Positions 63,497 to 64,000 of a stretch of DNA of 64,000 bases are shown piece after piece. The stretch's first letter is position 1; each line of letters opens with the position of its first letter. Source of the stretch: Orrella marina (GTDB taxonomy: Bacteria; Pseudomonadota; Gammaproteobacteria; Burkholderiales; Burkholderiaceae_B); contig NZ_CP028901.1 of the NCBI RefSeq assembly GCF_003058465.1, positions 2,976,001 through 3,040,000 on the forward strand, in the 5' to 3' direction. Made by a program: the position numbers and the translations under genes. The notes below the pieces were generated by a model, which was not told where the DNA came from, did no database searches, and was given only the letters and a program-made list of their open reading frames with translations.

Positions 63497-63564
63497 TGCC
63501 GGGCATAGCCACCGCTCAAGGCATACCTTACCGATTGATACGTGGCGGCATCCGGCAATTTTTT
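63497..63564 (+). terminator. Probable intrinsic terminator of the Mrp-type operon
   Basis: TGCCGG (63497-63502) pairs with CCGGCA (63552-63557), with an inner GCCAC/GTGGC stem, followed by ATTTTTT. It lies about 65 bp after the last subunit gene. The loop is long, so confidence is moderate. Confidence 0.5.
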
Positions 63565-63812
63565 GTGCTGACACGCTGAATCTGGTCCACCTGGCTTATA
63601 TGGATACCAGCAGCAAGATCAGATCACGCGGTAGTTGTTTGATCGTATCGACCAGACACCAAGCTCTCCCCTCGTCACCACGCCCCATCTCCTTGATCCC
63701 CAAAATGCGGCATCAGGCATTTCCACGCATGGCAGAGCGTGGACATTGCGGCTATTGCATTTCTCGTGGCAACTCTATTCTGGTGGACCTTTTTCCTGAT
63801 CCAGAAATACCC
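63565..63812. other. Non-coding region before the Rpn-type gene
   Basis: About 250 bases with no convincing gene. An open frame joins the downstream gene from an ATG at 63729 without a clear ribosome site, so the later start is preferred. Nothing else recognised. Confidence 0.35.
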
Positions 63813-64000
63813 ATGACCCAGAACGACCCTAGCTATCGACAGCTCTTTGGCAACCACGCCGTGATGCGTGACTTGCTACGCCTGCCATGGCTGCGCCAGC
63901 TTGGCGTGACGCTTGATCTTGACACCCTTCGCCCAGGCGATTGCACCGATCTCGTCACCACCCGTCTGCGCCAGCGCCGTGTCGATATCCTCTGGCAGGC
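63813..64000 (+). CDS. Rpn/YhgA-type PD-(D/E)XK nuclease or transposase, N-terminal part (cut by window edge)
   Basis: The first 62 codons read MTQNDPSYRQLFGNHAVMRD then L-L-R-L-P-W-L-R-Q-L, continuing L-D-L-D-T-L-R-P and ending near V-D-I-L-W-Q. This matches the opening of Rpn (recombination-promoting nuclease) and YhgA-like proteins, which belong to the PD-(D/E)XK group. The catalytic residues lie outside the window, so the activity is inferred from the N-terminal pattern. Such genes are mobile-element related and often multi-copy. Confidence 0.7.
   Translation, partial: MTQNDPSYRQLFGNHAVMRDLLRLPWLRQLGVTLDLDTLRPGDCTDLVTTRLRQRRVDILWQ

Noticed and set aside
1..64000. CRISPR arrays, rRNA or tRNA genes
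   Set aside because: No regularly spaced repeats were seen, and no segment with clear tRNA or rRNA features was noticed by eye. A tRNAscan run would be needed for certainty.

Overview
The window looks like about 64 kb of chromosome from a betaproteobacterium of the order Burkholderiales, most likely family Alcaligenaceae (Bordetella, Advenella and Orrella relatives). This rests on recognisable gene families and their order: metK divergent from two tandem lpxL-type genes followed by dapF-DUF484-xerC; hslVU next to a beta-type dksA; lipA-lipB-DUF493-D-amino-acid aminotransferase-dac; a Mla-like transporter beside birA-coaX (coaX is 'baf' in Bordetella); and fmdB-DUF502-aspS. The species cannot be named from the sequence alone. 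Base composition is moderately GC-rich and coding density is high, with no rRNA, tRNA, CRISPR array or complete mobile element seen.

Layout. 1-1.7 kb: a GntR regulator (cut by the left edge) divergent from a small catabolic pair. 1.7-8 kb: DUF1289, metK, two lipid A acyltransferases, dapF, DUF484, xerC. 8.2-15.2 kb: a zinc/metal homeostasis block (DUF1007 gene with an internal amber stop, NicO-type efflux permease, znuCBA, a 41-residue membrane ORF, a zur-like regulator with a palindromic box, a COG0523 GTPase, then dksA). 15.2-19.4 kb: hslVU, cobalamin adenosyltransferase, aldehyde dehydrogenase, followed by an IS630-type transposase scrap. 19.9-23.2 kb: a small exported protein and a NarL-type response regulator with a 7TM histidine kinase. 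23.2-31.6 kb (minus strand): lipoate synthesis, D-amino-acid aminotransferase, DD-carboxypeptidase, hydrolase, and a four-gene Mla/Pqi-like lipid transporter. 31.8-37.8 kb: birA, coaX, waaA, waaC, rfbD, a TSUP permease. 38-39.6 kb: GntR regulator with an enoyl-CoA hydratase. 39.6-40.4 kb: a non-coding, AT-rich stretch with several dyads. 40.4-49.5 kb: rfbC, orphan glycosyltransferase, dinB, thioesterase, manC, argP/argO, a frameshifted GT2 glycosyltransferase, an EEP-family nuclease/phosphatase. 49.5-55.3 kb: aspS, DUF502, fmdB, a frameshifted D-aminoacylase-type gene and an amidase. 55.9-63.4 kb: a plus-strand Mrp/Mnh-type cation/proton antiporter operon of unusual composition (E-F-G-[DUF4040+B]-C-D-D-small-D). 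The right edge cuts an Rpn/YhgA-type PD-(D/E)XK gene.

How the parts relate. Zinc import (ZnuABC), its likely regulator, a zinc-chaperone-type GTPase and a metal-efflux-type permease form one neighbourhood with repeated His-rich segments. Envelope building is the other theme: lipid A acylation, Kdo and heptose transfer, dTDP-rhamnose and GDP-mannose supply, phospholipid trafficking and peptidoglycan trimming are spread over the window, interleaved with housekeeping genes.

Four genes are interrupted: an amber codon in the DUF1007 gene, and three frameshifts each explained by exactly one missing base in a short homopolymer (GT2 glycosyltransferase, D-aminoacylase, third Mrp D-like subunit). The shared pattern makes consensus sequencing error a serious alternative to real gene loss. 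The most distinctive locus is the Mrp-type operon, whose order resembles archaeal Mrp/Mbh modules and which has no full-length MrpA.
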